DNA of 64,000 nucleotides from Acidovorax soli (GCF_900107605.1 NZ_FNQJ01000016.1:19401-83400); one strand, 5' to 3'; shown: positions 43,659 through 52,939, numbered from the stretch's first letter. The notes: a model not told the origin generated them from the letters alone. Translations and numbers: made by a program.

Positions 43659-46523
43659 TTATATGGTGGCCTGTGCGGGAGCGGGATTGGCGGCCAGCGG
43701 CCCCGTGCTGCGCACCATGCGCTTGAGCTCGGGCAGGCACGAGCCGCAGCGGGTGCCGCAGCGCAGCTGGCCCTGCAACTGGGCCAGGCGGTCGTTGTCG
43801 GTGCCGTGGCAATGCGCCAGCGCGCCGGTGATGGCGGCATCGGTCACGTTGAAGCAGGTGCACACCGGCTTGCCGCGCGACTGCACTGCTGCCGGGGCCT
43901 TGGCGCCGGGCACCAGCAGCAGGCGGCCATAGGTTTGCGCGGGCAGTTCCTCTTGCAGCAGGGTCTTGAGCCAGCCCTCGGCGCTGGTGTCACCGGCCAG
44001 CACCATGCCTTCGAGCGTGGTGGCTTCACCCTGGCGCGCCAGGCGCGCGGCGCGGCGCTGGCCGCGCTTCTTGTCGGCGTAGCGCAGCGTGTCGGCGCCC
44101 GCCAGGCCCAGCAGGGCTTCGATCTGCGTGACCAGTGCTTCGGGCGGTGCCTCGTGCGCGGCTGCGCGCAGTAGCACGCCGGTGCGCTCGCGGCCCGGAT
44201 CATCCAGCGGGGTGGCGTTGCCGAAGGGCACGCAACTGGCAAATGGAAACTGCGCCATCAGCGCGGACAAGGCTTCGCGCGTTGCTTGTGCTTTGTCATC
44301 CGGCAGCCAGGCCATGGCCAGCAGCATCCAGGGCAGCTCGGCCTTGAGCACCTTGACGGCGGCATGTTTCAGCTCGGGCTGTTTGGACGTGGGGCAGAAC
44401 ACCGAGGTGGTGAGCGCATTCACGCCCGCCAGCCGCTCGCCGGTGGAGGAGCTGCCGCTCAGGAATTCGCTGCCCCAGTGCATGGCCATGAAGGCCTGCG
44501 ACAGGCCCAGCGTGGCATCGGCCTGCACGGGCACCACGATGGAGCCGCGTTTGCTGGTGACATGCACCAGGTCGCCGTTGTGCAGGCCGCGCCGCTCCAT
44601 GTCCTGCGGGTGCAGCTGCACGCTGGGCTCGGCCACATGGCCGAACAGGCGTCCCAGAGTGCCCGTGCGGGTCATGCCGTGCCACTGGTCGCGCAGGCGG
44701 CCCGTGGTCAGGCTGAAAGGGTAGCGTGACTCGCGGGGCTCGGCGGTGGGCTGCCACGCATGGGCTGCAAAACGCGCGCGACCATCCGTGGTAGGGAAGA
44801 TGCCGTCTTCGTACAGGCGGGCCTTGCCCGTGGCGGCGTCCGCAGCGAACGGCCACTGCTGCGGGCCTTGGGATTCAAGCGTTTCCCACGACAAGCCGGT
44901 GATGTCGAGGTCGCGCCCGCGCGTGCTTGCGCGGTGCTCGTTCCACACGGCCTCGGCACCTGCGTCGGCGTGGTCGGTCGCATAGGGGAAGAGGGTGGGC
45001 TGGCCGGGGCGCAGGCGTGCCTCCAGCTGGTGCGCAAACTGCACCGCAATGGCCCAGTCGTGGCGCGCCTGGCCGGGTGCGGGCACGGCAGAGCGCACGC
45101 GCGAGATGCGGCGCTCGCTGTTGGTCACCGTGCCGGTCTTCTCGCCCCAGGTGGTGGCGGGCAGCAGCAGGTCGGCGTACGCGCAGGTTTCGGCCGTGGC
45201 AAAGGCTTCCTGCACCACCACGAACTCGGCGCGCTGCAGGGCGCGGCGCACGGTGGCCTGGTCGGGCATGCTTTGCGCGGGGTTGGTGCAGGCAATCCAC
45301 AGCGCCTTGATCTCGCCGTCTGCGGCGGCCTGGAACATCTCCACCGCCGTCTTGCCGGGTTGGCTGGGCACATCGGCCACGCCCCACAGCGCGGCCACCT
45401 CGGCGCGGTGTGCAGGGTTGGCCAGATCGCGGTGCGCGCTGAGCAAGTTGGCCAGGCCGCCCACCTCGCGCCCGCCCATGGCGTTGGGCTGGCCCGTCAG
45501 GCTGAACGGGCCCGCGCCGGGCTTGCCGATCTGGCCCGTGGCCAGGTGCAGGTTGATGAGTGCGGCGTTCTTGGCCGTGCCGCTGCTGCTCTGGTTCAGG
45601 CCCTGGCAGTACAGGCTGAGCGTGGCCTTGCGACGTTGCGGATCGCCTGTGGCTCCCGTGGCAAACCATTGGGCGGCGGTGGTCAGATCGGCCACCGAGA
45701 TGCCGCACACCTGGGCCACGCGCTCGGGCGTGGCGTCGCGCACCAGGGCCTTGAGCGCGTCAAAGCCCGTGGTGTGCGCGGCGATGTAGCTGGCATCGAC
45801 CCAGCCCTCCCACAGCATCAGGTGCAGCATGCCGTTGAACAGCATCACGTCGCTGCCGGGCTGAATGGGCAGGAACAGGTCGGCCATGCCGGCCGTATCG
45901 GTGCGGCGCGGGTCGGCCACGATGACCTTCATGCCGGGGTTGGCGGCGCGCGCGTCCTCGATGCGGCGAAACAGCACGGGGTGTGCCCAGGCCGCGTTGC
46001 TGCCCACGATGAACAGGCACTGTGCGTGGTGCACGTCGTCGTAGCAGGCGGGCGGGGCGTCGGCGCCCAGGGTCTGCTTGTAGCCCGCCACGGCGCTGCT
46101 CATGCACAGGCGCGAGTTGGTGTCGATGTTGTTGGTGGCGATCAGGCCCTTGGCCAGTTTGTTGAAGACGTAGTAGTCCTCGGTGAGCAGCTGGCCGCTG
46201 ACGTAGAAGCCCACGGCGTCGGGGCCGTGCTGCGTGACGGTGCTGGCGAACCGGTCTGCCGCCATGGCCAGTGCGGCATCCCATGGCAGCGGCTGCGGTT
46301 TGTCGCCGCGTTGCGCGCGGTGCTGCGGTTGCAGCAGGCGGGTCTGCAGGGTGATGGTGCTGGTGGCGGTGAGGTGCAGGGTGGAGCCCTTGGTGCACAG
46401 GCGGCCGAAGTTGGCGGGGTGGTTCGGGTCGCCACGCACGCCGGTGATCTGGCTACCGGTGCTTTCGATGATCACACCGCAGCCTACGCCGCAGTACGGG
46501 CAGGTGGATGGGGTTTCTTGCAT
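43659..46523 (-). CDS. nasA: Assimilatory nitrate reductase catalytic subunit NasA
   Basis: 954 residues. [4Fe-4S] site CPYCGVGCGVIIESTG with the fourth Cys in GRLCTKG; molybdopterin domain (LYCQGLNQSSSGTAKNAALI, TGQIGKPGAGPFSLTGQPNA, MGGREVGGL); C-terminal BFD-like [2Fe-2S] domain (VCTCFNVTDAAI and CGTRCGSCLPELKRM). Reduces nitrate to nitrite in the cytoplasm. Start at 46523 places the iron-sulfur site at residue 8; the open frame upstream is leader RNA. It has its own sigma-54 promoter and attenuator leader. Confidence 0.94.
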   Translation of the reverse strand: MQETPSTCPYCGVGCGVIIESTGSQITGVRGDPNHPANFGRLCTKGSTLHLTATSTITLQTRLLQPQHRAQRGDKPQPLPWDAALAMAADRFASTVTQHGPDAVGFYVSGQLLTEDYYVFNKLAKGLIATNNIDTNSRLCMSSAVAGYKQTLGADAPPACYDDVHHAQCLFIVGSNAAWAHPVLFRRIEDARAANPGMKVIVADPRRTDTAGMADLFLPIQPGSDVMLFNGMLHLMLWEGWVDASYIAAHTTGFDALKALVRDATPERVAQVCGISVADLTTAAQWFATGATGDPQRRKATLSLYCQGLNQSSSGTAKNAALINLHLATGQIGKPGAGPFSLTGQPNAMGGREVGGLANLLSAHRDLANPAHRAEVAALWGVADVPSQPGKTAVEMFQAAADGEIKALWIACTNPAQSMPDQATVRRALQRAEFVVVQEAFATAETCAYADLLLPATTWGEKTGTVTNSERRISRVRSAVPAPGQARHDWAIAVQFAHQLEARLRPGQPTLFPYATDHADAGAEAVWNEHRASTRGRDLDITGLSWETLESQGPQQWPFAADAATGKARLYEDGIFPTTDGRARFAAHAWQPTAEPRESRYPFSLTTGRLRDQWHGMTRTGTLGRLFGHVAEPSVQLHPQDMERRGLHNGDLVHVTSKRGSIVVPVQADATLGLSQAFMAMHWGSEFLSGSSSTGERLAGVNALTTSVFCPTSKQPELKHAAVKVLKAELPWMLLAMAWLPDDKAQATREALSALMAQFPFASCVPFGNATPLDDPGRERTGVLLRAAAHEAPPEALVTQIEALLGLAGADTLRYADKKRGQRRAARLARQGEATTLEGMVLAGDTSAEGWLKTLLQEELPAQTYGRLLLVPGAKAPAAVQSRGKPVCTCFNVTDAAITGALAHCHGTDNDRLAQLQGQLRCGTRCGSCLPELKRMVRSTGPLAANPAPAQATI

Positions 46524-46626
46524 GGAACGCACGACAAGGGGTTCTGTCCCGCACTCCAGAGGCAAGTCCGCTGGGCTCCCCGCCGTTTGTCTGAAATTTT
46601 TCATCGCAGTCCCCAAGGAAAATCGC

Positions 46627-46681
46627 AAAAAAAACGCCCACACCCCGTGGCTTCGAGGTTTCGAAACCGCAGGTGCAGACG
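46627..46681 (-). terminator. Intrinsic terminator in the nasA leader
   Basis: Minus strand CGTCTGCACC (46681-46672) pairs with GGTGTGGGCG (46644-46635), allowing G-U pairs, followed by eight Ts (46634-46627). It precedes the nasA start by about 100 bases, so it is an attenuator. Confidence 0.72.
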
Positions 46682-46701
46682 CCTTCGTCCGTGTGCCCCC
46701 T

Positions 46702-46745
46702 GGCTGCGCCATTGCACCCCGGGTTCACTGGCCCCTGCCGGGGCC
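46702..46745 (-). ncRNA. ANTAR-type leader hairpins of nasA
   Basis: Second hairpin: 5' GGGTGC, hexaloop AATGGC (A1, G4), GCAGCC 3' (46719-46702). The nirB leader has the same hexaloop. First hairpin: GGCCCC-GGCA-GGGGCC (46745-46730), without a clear A1/G4 hexaloop. Predicted NasT/NasR-type antiterminator target. Confidence 0.6.
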
Positions 46746-46759
46746 TTCGCACAGGTAAC

Positions 46760-46774
46760 GCAATACATGTGCCA
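46760..46774 (-). promoter_or_regulatory. Sigma-54 promoter of nasA
   Basis: Minus strand TGGCAC-ATGTA-TTGC matches the -24/-12 consensus with correct spacing; predicted start of transcription at about 46748. Confidence 0.75.
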
Positions 46775-46921
46775 GCCCCCACGCCACCGGGCACCGGCCT
46801 GGCGCCGATCCGGGTGGGTCACGGGCAGATGGCTGGCACCAGCCTGGTGCATCGGGGCGCTACAGGACGGGAGGGGTGCGTGAGCGGGCGCAAACCCGTG
46901 CCTTGCCCGGGGGCGCTGGTG

Positions 46922-48658
46922 TCAGCGCAGGTGTTGAATCACCGCCAGCAGAACCACCACGACGGCCCCCAGCACGAGCGCCATGGCGCGCCAGAACACC
47001 ATCGGGTTGCGCTCATACAGTGGCGGGCGGGCGCGGCCGAGGTAGGCTGCACTCGGCTGCCGCAGATCGTGCACGAACTCGGACAAGGCTTCCTGCCTTT
47101 GGTGCGGGTTGGGGTGGACGGCGCGCCGCAGCACGGCGTCCATCCATGCCGGAATGGCGCGGTGTTCATCGAGCGCGCTGGCGTAGTGCAGCTTCATGAG
47201 TGCCGCCCGGGTGCGGATCCCCGCCACCTGCGTGCCATAGGGCTGCCGCCCGGTGAGCATCTGGTAGGTGATCACGCCGAGCGAGAACAGGTCCGATTGC
47301 GGCGTGCCGGGCTCGCCCAGAAAGTACTCGGGGGCCGTGTATTGCAAGGTGCCCGGAACGGTATCGCCGGCACCGGGCGCCGCGCTCTCGGCCAGGCCGG
47401 CGACGTGGACCGCGCCAAAGTCGATGATCTTCACGGTGCCCGAGGTGTCGATCATGATGTTCTCGGGCCGCAGGTCCTGGTGCAGCATCTCCATGCGGTG
47501 AAAGGCCTGCAGGCCGCGTGCGATCTGGTCCACGATGTCGCGCACCACCGAGAGTTCGGGCCTGGGGTGGTCAATCATCCACTGGGCCAGGGTTTGCCCC
47601 TGCACGTATTCCATCGCCACATAAAGGTACCCGCGCTTGCGTTCCGAGGGGGCGGGCCGCAGCACATGGGGGCTGTGAATGCGCCGCGCAATCCATTCTT
47701 CCATCAGAAAGCGGTCCAGGCTGGCGGCGTTGTCCTGCAGGTCGATGGAGGGTGTCTTGAGCACCGTCTTCTGCCCGCTGTCGGTGTCGATGGCCAGGTA
47801 GATGTGGCTGCGGTGGCTGCCGTGCAGCTCGCGCACGATCTGGTAGCCGTCCAGCAGGGTGCGGGGCTCCAGGATGGGCGGCAACCGCAGCGCGGCCCGC
47901 TGGCGCTGCAGTTCGCTGGCGTCCTGGTGGGGCAGTGCATCGATGCGCACGATCTGCAGGGTCAGGTTGTCGTCGCTGCCGCAGCGCAGGGCTTCTTCCA
48001 CGATGGTGCGGGCGGCCTGGTCCAGATCGTCTGCGTGGGTTTCAATGGCCTGCGTGATGAAGCTGGCGCTGACATGTTCATGCACCCCATCGGTGGTCAG
48101 CACGAAGGTGTCTGCGGGCTCTACCGGCAGGGCCTGGTAGTCCACCTCCAGCTGCGGCTGAATCCCGAGCGCACGGCCCAGGTAGATCTGTCCGTCCGGG
48201 AGGCATACCCGGTGGTCTTCGGTCAACTGCTCCAGTGCCTTGCCCTGCACGCGGTAGATGCGCGTGTCGCCCACATGCAACAGGTGTGCGGTGGTGGATT
48301 TGATGATCAGCGCGCTGAGGGTGCAGACGTAGCCCCGGTCTTTGTCGAAGCGGTAGGGGCTGCGCTGGGTTTGTGCGTGCAGCCACGAGTTGGTTGCCGC
48401 CAGCACGCACTGTGCCGAGCGCTTGACGCTCCAGGCGTCGCAGGTGCAGTAGTAGTCCTGGAGCAACCCGTGCACCGCCGCGGCGCTGGCGATCTGGCTG
48501 ACATCGCTGCTGCTGATGCCATCGGCCAGGGCCGCCACCACCCCCTTGGCGGCCAACACCTGCCCCTGGGGCACGCAGGCGCCGTGGAAATCCTGATTGA
48601 CCTCCTTGCAGCCCTTGTCCGAGTGCTGGCCAAGGCTCACTTTCAGGGTGTCGCTCAT
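46922..48658 (-). CDS. PP2C phosphatase fused to Ser/Thr protein kinase
   Basis: 578 residues. Residues about 1-240 are a PP2C phosphatase (VNQDFHGACV, VAALADGISSSDVSQIAS, LLHVGDTRIYR, TTDGVHEHVS, CGSDDNLTLQIV). Residues about 260-535 are a Hanks-type kinase (HQDLRPENIMID, IIDFGAVHVAG, QSDLFSLGVITYQML). A membrane helix ends the protein (FWRAMALVLGAVVVVLLAVI). Both catalytic signatures look intact. It lies between the nitrite channel and nasA, as in several betaproteobacterial nitrate clusters; target unknown. Confidence 0.9.
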   Translation of the reverse strand: MSDTLKVSLGQHSDKGCKEVNQDFHGACVPQGQVLAAKGVVAALADGISSSDVSQIASAAAVHGLLQDYYCTCDAWSVKRSAQCVLAATNSWLHAQTQRSPYRFDKDRGYVCTLSALIIKSTTAHLLHVGDTRIYRVQGKALEQLTEDHRVCLPDGQIYLGRALGIQPQLEVDYQALPVEPADTFVLTTDGVHEHVSASFITQAIETHADDLDQAARTIVEEALRCGSDDNLTLQIVRIDALPHQDASELQRQRAALRLPPILEPRTLLDGYQIVRELHGSHRSHIYLAIDTDSGQKTVLKTPSIDLQDNAASLDRFLMEEWIARRIHSPHVLRPAPSERKRGYLYVAMEYVQGQTLAQWMIDHPRPELSVVRDIVDQIARGLQAFHRMEMLHQDLRPENIMIDTSGTVKIIDFGAVHVAGLAESAAPGAGDTVPGTLQYTAPEYFLGEPGTPQSDLFSLGVITYQMLTGRQPYGTQVAGIRTRAALMKLHYASALDEHRAIPAWMDAVLRRAVHPNPHQRQEALSEFVHDLRQPSAAYLGRARPPLYERNPMVFWRAMALVLGAVVVVLLAVIQHLR

Positions 48659-48751
48659 TGGTGCGCCATTCGTTCAGGGTGCAGGATTCAGGGTGCCGGA
48701 TTCGGGGCAGCAGGAGCATTGCCGCGTTGGCACCCGGCGGATGCGGGGGGC

Positions 48752-49564
48752 TCAGACGAGCTTGCGCTTGGGGCCGGTCTTGATGTGGGTGGCGTACAGC
48801 GTGAGCCCGGTAAAGGCCAGGCCACCGACCAGATTGCCCAGCACCACGGGGATCTCGTTCCAGATGAAGTAGTCGAGGATCGAGAAGTTGCCGCCCATCA
48901 TCAGGCCCGAGGGGAACAGGAACATGTTCACCACCGAGTGCTCGAAGGTCATGGCGAAGAACAGCATGATGGGCATCCACATCGCAATCACCTTGCCGCT
49001 GACGGTGGTGGAGATCATGGCGCCCACCACCCCGGTGGACACCATCCAGTTGCAGAGCATGGCGCGAATGAAGATGGTGAGCCAGCCCATCAGGCCGTAT
49101 TGGGCATAACCCAGGGTGCGCGCCTCGCCGATATGGCCGATCTTTGTGCCGATTTCATTCGGCGCCACCGAAAAACCATAGGTGAAGATGAAGGACATCA
49201 TGAAGGCGACGGTCAGCGCGCCCAGGAAGTTGCCGGTGAACACCAGGCCCCAGTTCTTCAGAATGGCCTGGATCGTGACCCCCGGGCGCTTGTCCAGCCA
49301 GGCCAGCGGCGTCAGCACGAATACGCCGGTCAACAGGTCAAAGCCCAGCAGGTAAAGCATGCAAAAACCCACCGGGAACAGGATGGCGCCCACCAGTGCC
49401 GAGCCCGACATGACGGTGGCCGTGACGGCGAACACCGCCGCCAGCGCCAGGATGGCGCCCGCCATGTAGGCGCGGATCAGGGCGTCGCGGGTGGACATGT
49501 AGATCTTGGATTCGCCGGCGTCCACCATTTTGGTGACGAATTCGGAGGGGACGAGATAGGCCAT
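48752..49564 (-). CDS. Formate/nitrite channel (FocA/NirC family)
   Basis: 270 residues with six membrane spans. Family features: KIYMSTRDALIRAYMAGAIL, GSALVGAILFPVGFCMLYLL, LTGVFVLTPLAWLDKRPG, NFLGALTVAFM, and AFFAMTFEHSVVNMFLFPSG. Moves nitrite or formate through the inner membrane; nitrite is likely here because of nirBD. Follows nirD by about 100 bases. Confidence 0.9.
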   Translation of the reverse strand: MAYLVPSEFVTKMVDAGESKIYMSTRDALIRAYMAGAILALAAVFAVTATVMSGSALVGAILFPVGFCMLYLLGFDLLTGVFVLTPLAWLDKRPGVTIQAILKNWGLVFTGNFLGALTVAFMMSFIFTYGFSVAPNEIGTKIGHIGEARTLGYAQYGLMGWLTIFIRAMLCNWMVSTGVVGAMISTTVSGKVIAMWMPIMLFFAMTFEHSVVNMFLFPSGLMMGGNFSILDYFIWNEIPVVLGNLVGGLAFTGLTLYATHIKTGPKRKLV

Positions 49565-49670
49565 GGGTTTCTTTCTGCGGTCTGTCTGGGAGCGGTGCCA
49601 GGGTTGCCAAGGGTGCGGTGGATGCCGGCCTGCACGCTAAGCGTGGCAAGCCAGCCGGGCTGGCGTGGGA

Positions 49671-50054
49671 TCACGCCGCCGGGGTGCGCCGTTGCGGCCC
49701 TGCGATGGGGCGCGTTTCGCTCACGGCGTGGTGGGCCAGTTCGTGGGTGTTGAGCAGCACGGTGCCGTCCTCCACCCGCACCTGAAATGGGGGCGTGCAG
49801 CCCTCGTCGGGGGCGGCGGCCTGGCCGTCGCACAGGCCAATGGTCCAGTTGTGCATGGGGCAGGCCACGCTGGTGCCGAAAACAATGCCCTGGCTCAGGG
49901 GCCCGCCCTTGTGCGGGCAGCGGTCGAGCAAGGCGAAGATCTCGTTGGACGCGCTGCGGAACACCGCCACGTCCAGGCCTTTTTCGCGGGCCACGCGGCG
50001 CGAGCCCAGCACGGGGATATCGTCCACGCGGCAGATGGATGTCCATTCGGTCAT
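49671..50054 (-). CDS. nirD: Nitrite reductase small subunit NirD
   Basis: 127 residues, Rieske-type domain. Motifs CPHKGGPLS and CPMHNWTIGLCDG supply the Cys and His ligands. Partner of NirB in NADH-dependent nitrite reduction to ammonium. Start at 50054; nirB ends 68 bases upstream. Confidence 0.93.
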   Translation of the reverse strand: MTEWTSICRVDDIPVLGSRRVAREKGLDVAVFRSASNEIFALLDRCPHKGGPLSQGIVFGTSVACPMHNWTIGLCDGQAAAPDEGCTPPFQVRVEDGTVLLNTHELAHHAVSETRPIAGPQRRTPAA

Positions 50055-50122
50055 TGCTATTCCTTTTGTGGCTTCTTGCGCCTGTCGGTAAAACGCTGAG
50101 GGCACTTTTGAGATGAAAACTT

Positions 50123-52570
50123 TCAGACCGCGGCGATCGGGATGAACTGCCGCTGGTCCACCGCTGCCTTGTCCAGCTCGAACCACGGATCGGGCTCGCC
50201 ATCGAGCGCGAACTGCAGCTGCTCCCACAGCGCCTGGCGGCCGGCGTGGTCTTCGAGGATGCGTTTTTTCACGTAGTCGAGGCCCACGCGGTTCACGTAG
50301 TGCACGGTGCGCTCCAGGTACCAGCCCTCCTGGCGGTACAGCTCGCAGAACGCGCCGGTGTACTCCAGCACTTCCTCGGCGGTCTTGAGCTTGGTGAAGA
50401 AGTGCGCCACCTCGGTCTTGATGCCGCCGTTGCCGGCCACGTACATCTCCCAGCCGCTGTCCACGCCGATGATGCCCACGTCCTTGATGCCGGCCTCGGC
50501 GCAATTGCGCGGGCAGCCGCTCACGGCAAACTTGACCTTGTGCGGTGCGTACATGCGCCACATGGCGCGCTCCAGGTCCTTGCCCATCTGCGTGCTGTCC
50601 TGCGTACCCATGCGGCACCATTCGCTGCCCACGCAGGTCTTCACGGTGCGCAGGGCCTTGGCGTAGGCGTGGCCGCTGGGCATGCCGATGTCCTTCCACA
50701 CCGCCTGCAGGTCTTCCTTCTTCACGCCCAAGAGGTCAATGCGCTGGCCGCCTGTCACCTTCACGGTGGGAATCTTGTATTTGTCCACCGCATTGGCAAT
50801 GCGGCGCAGCTCGTCGGCCGTGGTCTCGCCGCCCCACATGCGCGGGATGACGCTGTAGGTGCCGTCTTTCTGGATGTTGGCGTGGCTGCGTTCGTTGATG
50901 GCGCGGCTTTGCGGGTCGTCCTTGGCGTCCTTGGGCCAGGTGCTGATGAGGTAGTAGTTGACGGCGGGGCGGCAGGTGGCGCAGCCATTGGGCGTCTTCC
51001 ATTCCATGAAATGAAAGACATCGGCAATGGACAGCAGCTTGTTGGTGCGGATCGCCTCGCGCACCGCCTGGTGGCCGTGGTCGGTGCAACCGCAGATCGC
51101 CTTGGTCCTGGGCGTGGCGCTGTAGTCACCGCCCGCCGTGAACATGATGATCTGCTCGACCAGGCCGGTGCACGAGCCGCACGATGCGCTGGCCTTGGTG
51201 TGCTTGCGCACTTCATCGAGCGTGAACAGGCCCTTGTCCTTGATGGCCTTGCAGATGGCGCCCTTGGTCACGCCGTTGCAGCCGCAGACCTCGTCGCTGT
51301 CGGCCATGGCGGCGGCCTTGTTCTGGCCCTGGTGGCCTGCGTCGCCGATGTTGCTTTCGCCAAACATCAGCTTGTCGCGGATGTCGTTCACCGTGCGGCC
51401 GTCGCGCAGCAGCTTGAAGTACCAGCTGCCGTCCACCGTGTCGCCGTACAGGCAGGCGCCCACGAGCTTGTCGTCCTTGAGCACCAGCTTCTTGTACACG
51501 CCGCCAAAGGGGTCGCTCATCACGATCTCTTCGGTGTTCTCGCCGCCCTGGAAGTCGCCTGCTGAAAAAAGGTCGATGCCCGTGACCTTGAGCTTGGTGG
51601 ATGTGAGCGAACCTTGGTAGCGGCCAATGCCGAACTCGGCCAGGTGGTTGGCCAGCACCTTGCCCTGCTCGAACAGCGGGGCCACCAGGCCATAGGCAAT
51701 GCCCCGGTGCGCGGCGCATTCGCCCACGGCGTAGATGCGCGCGTCGGTGGTGGTCTGCAGCGTGTCGCTCACCACGATGCCGCGGTTCACATGCAGGCGC
51801 ATCTTTTCGGCCAGAGCCGTGTTGGGTCGGATGCCCACGGCCATCACCACCAGGTCGGCGGGCACCTCGGTGCCGTCCTTGAACCTGACGCTGGCCACGC
51901 GACCTTCGGCGTTGCCCACCAGCTCTTGCGTCTGCGCCTTCATCAGAAACTGCATGCCGCGCTCGGCCAGCGACTTCTGCAGCATCTTGCCGGCCACATC
52001 GTCGAGCTGGCGCTCCATCAGCCAGTCGCCCACATGCACCACCGTCACCTGCATGCCGCGCTTCATGAGGCCGTTGGCGGCCTCCAGCCCCAGCAGGCCG
52101 CCGCCGATGACGACGGCGTGCTGGTAGGTGGCTGCGGCATCGATCATGGCCTGCGTGTCGGCAATGTCACGGTAGGCCAGCACACCCTTTAAATCTTTGC
52201 CGGGGATGGGCAGGATGAACGGGTTGGAGCCCGTGGCCATGATCAGACGGTCGTATTCGGCGGTGATGGTTTCGCCCACGGCGTTGGTGGCGCGCACGGT
52301 GCGGTGCACGCGGTCCACGTCGGTCACGGTAAAGCCGGTGTGCAGCGTGATCTGGTTGTCCTGGTACCAGGCCCAGTCGTTGAGGATGATCTCGTCGATG
52401 GTTTGCTCGCCCGCCAGCACGGGAGACAGCAGGATGCGGTTGTAGTTGGGGTGCGGTTCGGCACCGAACACCGTGATGTCGTAGAGGTCGGGCGCAATCT
52501 TCAGCAGCTCTTCGAGCGAGCGGACGCCGGCCATGCCATTTCCCACCATCACCAGCCTGGATTTTTTCAT
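50123..52570 (-). CDS. nirB: NADH-dependent nitrite reductase large subunit NirB
   Basis: 815 residues. N-terminal FAD/NAD domains (LVMVGNGMAGVRSLEELLKI, AVVIGGGLLGLEAANGLMKR), BFD [2Fe-2S] domain (CGCNGVTKGAICKAIKDKG, ASCGSCTGLV), and sirohaem/[4Fe-4S] reductase domain (CVGSEWCRMG, AVSGCPRNCAEAGIKDVGI). Cytoplasmic; needs sirohaem from the cobA branch. Starts after a sigma-54 promoter and an attenuator leader. Confidence 0.95.
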   Translation of the reverse strand: MKKSRLVMVGNGMAGVRSLEELLKIAPDLYDITVFGAEPHPNYNRILLSPVLAGEQTIDEIILNDWAWYQDNQITLHTGFTVTDVDRVHRTVRATNAVGETITAEYDRLIMATGSNPFILPIPGKDLKGVLAYRDIADTQAMIDAAATYQHAVVIGGGLLGLEAANGLMKRGMQVTVVHVGDWLMERQLDDVAGKMLQKSLAERGMQFLMKAQTQELVGNAEGRVASVRFKDGTEVPADLVVMAVGIRPNTALAEKMRLHVNRGIVVSDTLQTTTDARIYAVGECAAHRGIAYGLVAPLFEQGKVLANHLAEFGIGRYQGSLTSTKLKVTGIDLFSAGDFQGGENTEEIVMSDPFGGVYKKLVLKDDKLVGACLYGDTVDGSWYFKLLRDGRTVNDIRDKLMFGESNIGDAGHQGQNKAAAMADSDEVCGCNGVTKGAICKAIKDKGLFTLDEVRKHTKASASCGSCTGLVEQIIMFTAGGDYSATPRTKAICGCTDHGHQAVREAIRTNKLLSIADVFHFMEWKTPNGCATCRPAVNYYLISTWPKDAKDDPQSRAINERSHANIQKDGTYSVIPRMWGGETTADELRRIANAVDKYKIPTVKVTGGQRIDLLGVKKEDLQAVWKDIGMPSGHAYAKALRTVKTCVGSEWCRMGTQDSTQMGKDLERAMWRMYAPHKVKFAVSGCPRNCAEAGIKDVGIIGVDSGWEMYVAGNGGIKTEVAHFFTKLKTAEEVLEYTGAFCELYRQEGWYLERTVHYVNRVGLDYVKKRILEDHAGRQALWEQLQFALDGEPDPWFELDKAAVDQRQFIPIAAV

Positions 52571-52599
52571 CGTGACCCCCGTAGGCGTTTCGGCAAAAC

Positions 52600-52655
52600 A
52601 AAAAGGCGTCCGCGCGGTGCACCGGCTTCGCAGCCAGCACTCCCGCAGGGACGCC
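52600..52655 (-). terminator. Intrinsic terminator in the nirB leader
   Basis: Minus strand GGCGTCC (52655-52649) pairs with GGACGCC (52611-52605), then TTTTT (52604-52600), 30 bases before the nirB start. Attenuator. Confidence 0.75.
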
Positions 52656-52667
52656 ATCGTCTTCGTC

Positions 52668-52717
52668 AGCCCGATCCGCCATTGCACCGGGCTCAACAGG
52701 TGGCCTACCTTGGCCAC
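52668..52717 (-). ncRNA. ANTAR-type two-hairpin leader of nirB
   Basis: Hairpin 1: GTGGCC-AAGGTA-GGCCAC (52717-52700). Hairpin 2: AGCCCGGTGC-AATGGC-GGATCGGGCT (52693-52668), one mismatch. Both six-base loops have A at position 1 and G at position 4, the known ANTAR target rule. Directly upstream of a terminator. Confidence 0.72.
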
Positions 52718-52729
52718 GCCCAGGGTTAT

Positions 52730-52744
52730 GCAAGGCCTGTGCCA
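52730..52744 (-). promoter_or_regulatory. Sigma-54 promoter of nirB
   Basis: Minus strand TGGCAC-AGGCC-TTGC, a full -24/-12 match; predicted transcription start near 52718, just before the first ANTAR hairpin. Confidence 0.82.
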
Positions 52745-52781
52745 GCGATGCTTAAAATGGGTGGTTAAAGTGAAGCCCTGC

Positions 52782-52825
52782 TGCAGCGCTTGTTTGGCAA
52801 GCGTTTGCAGCTATCAAGTTAAAAG
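52782..52825 (+). repeat. AGCGCT-type dispersed repeat, diverged copy
   Basis: CAGCGCTTGTTTGGCAAGCG followed by TTTGCAGCTATCAAGTT between nirB and the efflux operon. Confidence 0.45.
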
Positions 52826-52939
52826 CAAGATCAGAGCCGATGTCGATATCGGTGCAGGGTCTGCGTGGCGGCCGTGCCAGCTTGGTGCATGGGCACCCCA
52901 GGGGGGATTCCCCGTCGGGTGGGCGCGAAAGCGCCCCCT

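Noticed and set aside
49565..49670. A third sigma-54 promoter before the nitrite channel gene
   Set aside because: TGGCACC is present on the minus strand but there is no TTGC at the required spacing.
46673..49753. Plus-strand open frame of 1026 codons
   Set aside because: Antisense to the phosphatase-kinase and nitrite-channel genes, both with strong family motifs.
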